A stretch of 27,877 nt of DNA, taken from a virus. The position numbers and the translations under genes were made by a program. The notes under the pieces were generated by a model. It did not search any database and was not told where the DNA came from. It saw nothing but the letters and a program-made list of their open reading frames with translations. This document shows, one piece after another, positions 27,244 to 27,877 of the stretch. Location: positions 1-27,877 of IMG/VR virus record IMGVR_UViG_3300028895_001347; one strand, 5' to 3'. The stretch's first letter is position 1, and each line of letters opens with the position of its first letter.

Positions 27244-27877
27244 GCGCATACTCGCGCTCACCGACAAGCATAAGCTGTCAGCTGACGACCAGCTGGCGCT
27301 GTTACGAGTGATCGATCATACGAGTCAGGAAGACTTCGAGACGTTCATCACTAGTTTTGACGAAGAGCTGACGACACCGTTGTCGGCCACAGCCCCGCCC
27401 GCTACGGCAGAGATGCCCAAAGGTAGCGAGGTGGCGTGCATGGAGGCGTTCTTCGATCGCAATCTGGCTCGCGCAAGCCTCAAGAAGCTTGTGCCTCTGT
27501 TAGCAGATGGTGTGCTCTACGAACGCATAGGCTACGACACGGCCCGGTTGGTCGTGCCGCAAGCCGAGATGGCCACGTACACGGATATCCTTGGACGAGG
27601 CCTCGGGTTCGAGAGTAACGTAGCGGCGCCCGGCGATATTGCTGGAGGCTGGTACCACACATTTGCCGACGGAGCAGTAGCCGCGATTGCGATCGTAAAC
27701 GCGGCACCAGCGGACGGCGGCGCCTACATCGACGCTTTTCTTATCCTTCAGGAGGGTGTGCACCCCACTGTGCCAAATCCATCACTGCCGCCGTGCAAAC
27801 GTCTGGACGAAGACTTCGTGTTTCCGTATCCTGATGGCACGTACAAGGTCGTCAGGTTGGTGCCGAGCACGGTCTGA
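27221..27877 (+). CDS. Unknown protein (218 aa), start uncertain
   Basis: The frame starts near GTG 27221 (a TTG at 27206 is another option); neither has a good SD, so coupling to the overlapped previous gene is likely. Residues 1-45 are helical (NLTPAERILALTDKHKLSAD). A Pro and Ala-rich linker follows, then a compact C-terminal domain with Gly-rich strands (GGWYHTFADGAVAAIAIVNA; YPDGTYKVVRLV). The alternating strands suggest a beta sandwich. No family recognised. It ends exactly at the window end, so its downstream context is missing. Confidence 0.55.
   Translation: MSNLTPAERILALTDKHKLSADDQLALLRVIDHTSQEDFETFITSFDEELTTPLSATAPPATAEMPKGSEVACMEAFFDRNLARASLKKLVPLLADGVLYERIGYDTARLVVPQAEMATYTDILGRGLGFESNVAAPGDIAGGWYHTFADGAVAAIAIVNAAPADGGAYIDAFLILQEGVHPTVPNPSLPPCKRLDEDFVFPYPDGTYKVVRLVPSTV

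Noticed and set aside
1-27877. CRISPR array, insertion sequence or transposase
   Set aside because: No regularly spaced repeats and no transposase motifs were seen; the HNH protein is the only mobile-element-like gene.

Overview
The window looks like part of a large tailed-phage (Caudoviricetes) genome. It carries a complete large terminase subunit, a dense tRNA array, phage-style nucleotide and DNA metabolism genes, many small unknown or membrane ORFs, very tight packing with ATGA/GTGA overlaps, and Shine-Dalgarno sequences. Base composition appears GC-rich by eye. I cannot name the phage or host; the ribosome-binding sites and rho-independent terminators fit a bacterial host.

Region 1 (1-5340) is a mixed tRNA and gene array. 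It opens with an HNH-type protein and holds 13 recognisable tRNAs: Gly-TCC, Arg-CCG, Arg-TCT, Pro-GGG, Pro-CGG, Val-GAC, Ile-TAT, Met-CAT, Lys-TTT, Thr-CGT, Thr-GGT, Lys-CTT and His-GTG. It also holds three oversized tRNA-like elements and ends at a strong terminator (5303-5323). Between the tRNAs, and just after them, sit glycan-modification genes: a DxD glycosyltransferase, two sialyltransferase-like (GT29-like) proteins flanking a CMP-nonulosonate synthetase-like cytidylyltransferase, a class I methyltransferase, and a PAPS sulfotransferase (5386-6099). Together they suggest a phage-encoded pathway that activates an acidic sugar, transfers it and then decorates it.

Region 2 (6096-7991, minus) is the large terminase. 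Region 3 (7990-16881, plus) is a compact operon-like run: small membrane proteins, a HAD-like protein, an RNase H-fold protein, a GHKL ATPase fused to an HExxH metallopeptidase-like domain, zinc-ribbon proteins, a full-length NAD+-dependent DNA ligase, and a coiled-coil protein. Region 4 (16832-19875, minus) is a five-gene operon: metallophosphoesterase, 5'-deoxynucleotidase-like HAD, dNMP kinase, SPFH/band-7 protein and a small unknown.

Region 5 (19991-27877, plus) starts from a divergent intergenic region with an inverted repeat. It holds coiled-coil, AT-hook and zinc-ribbon proteins, a nucleoside diphosphate kinase, a membrane protein, a small protein with a type IV pilin-like N terminus behind a 291-nt regulatory-looking gap, and several unknowns. 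dNMP kinase, NDK and deoxynucleotidase together point to control of dNTP pools; ligase and RNase H-fold proteins point to DNA replication and repair.
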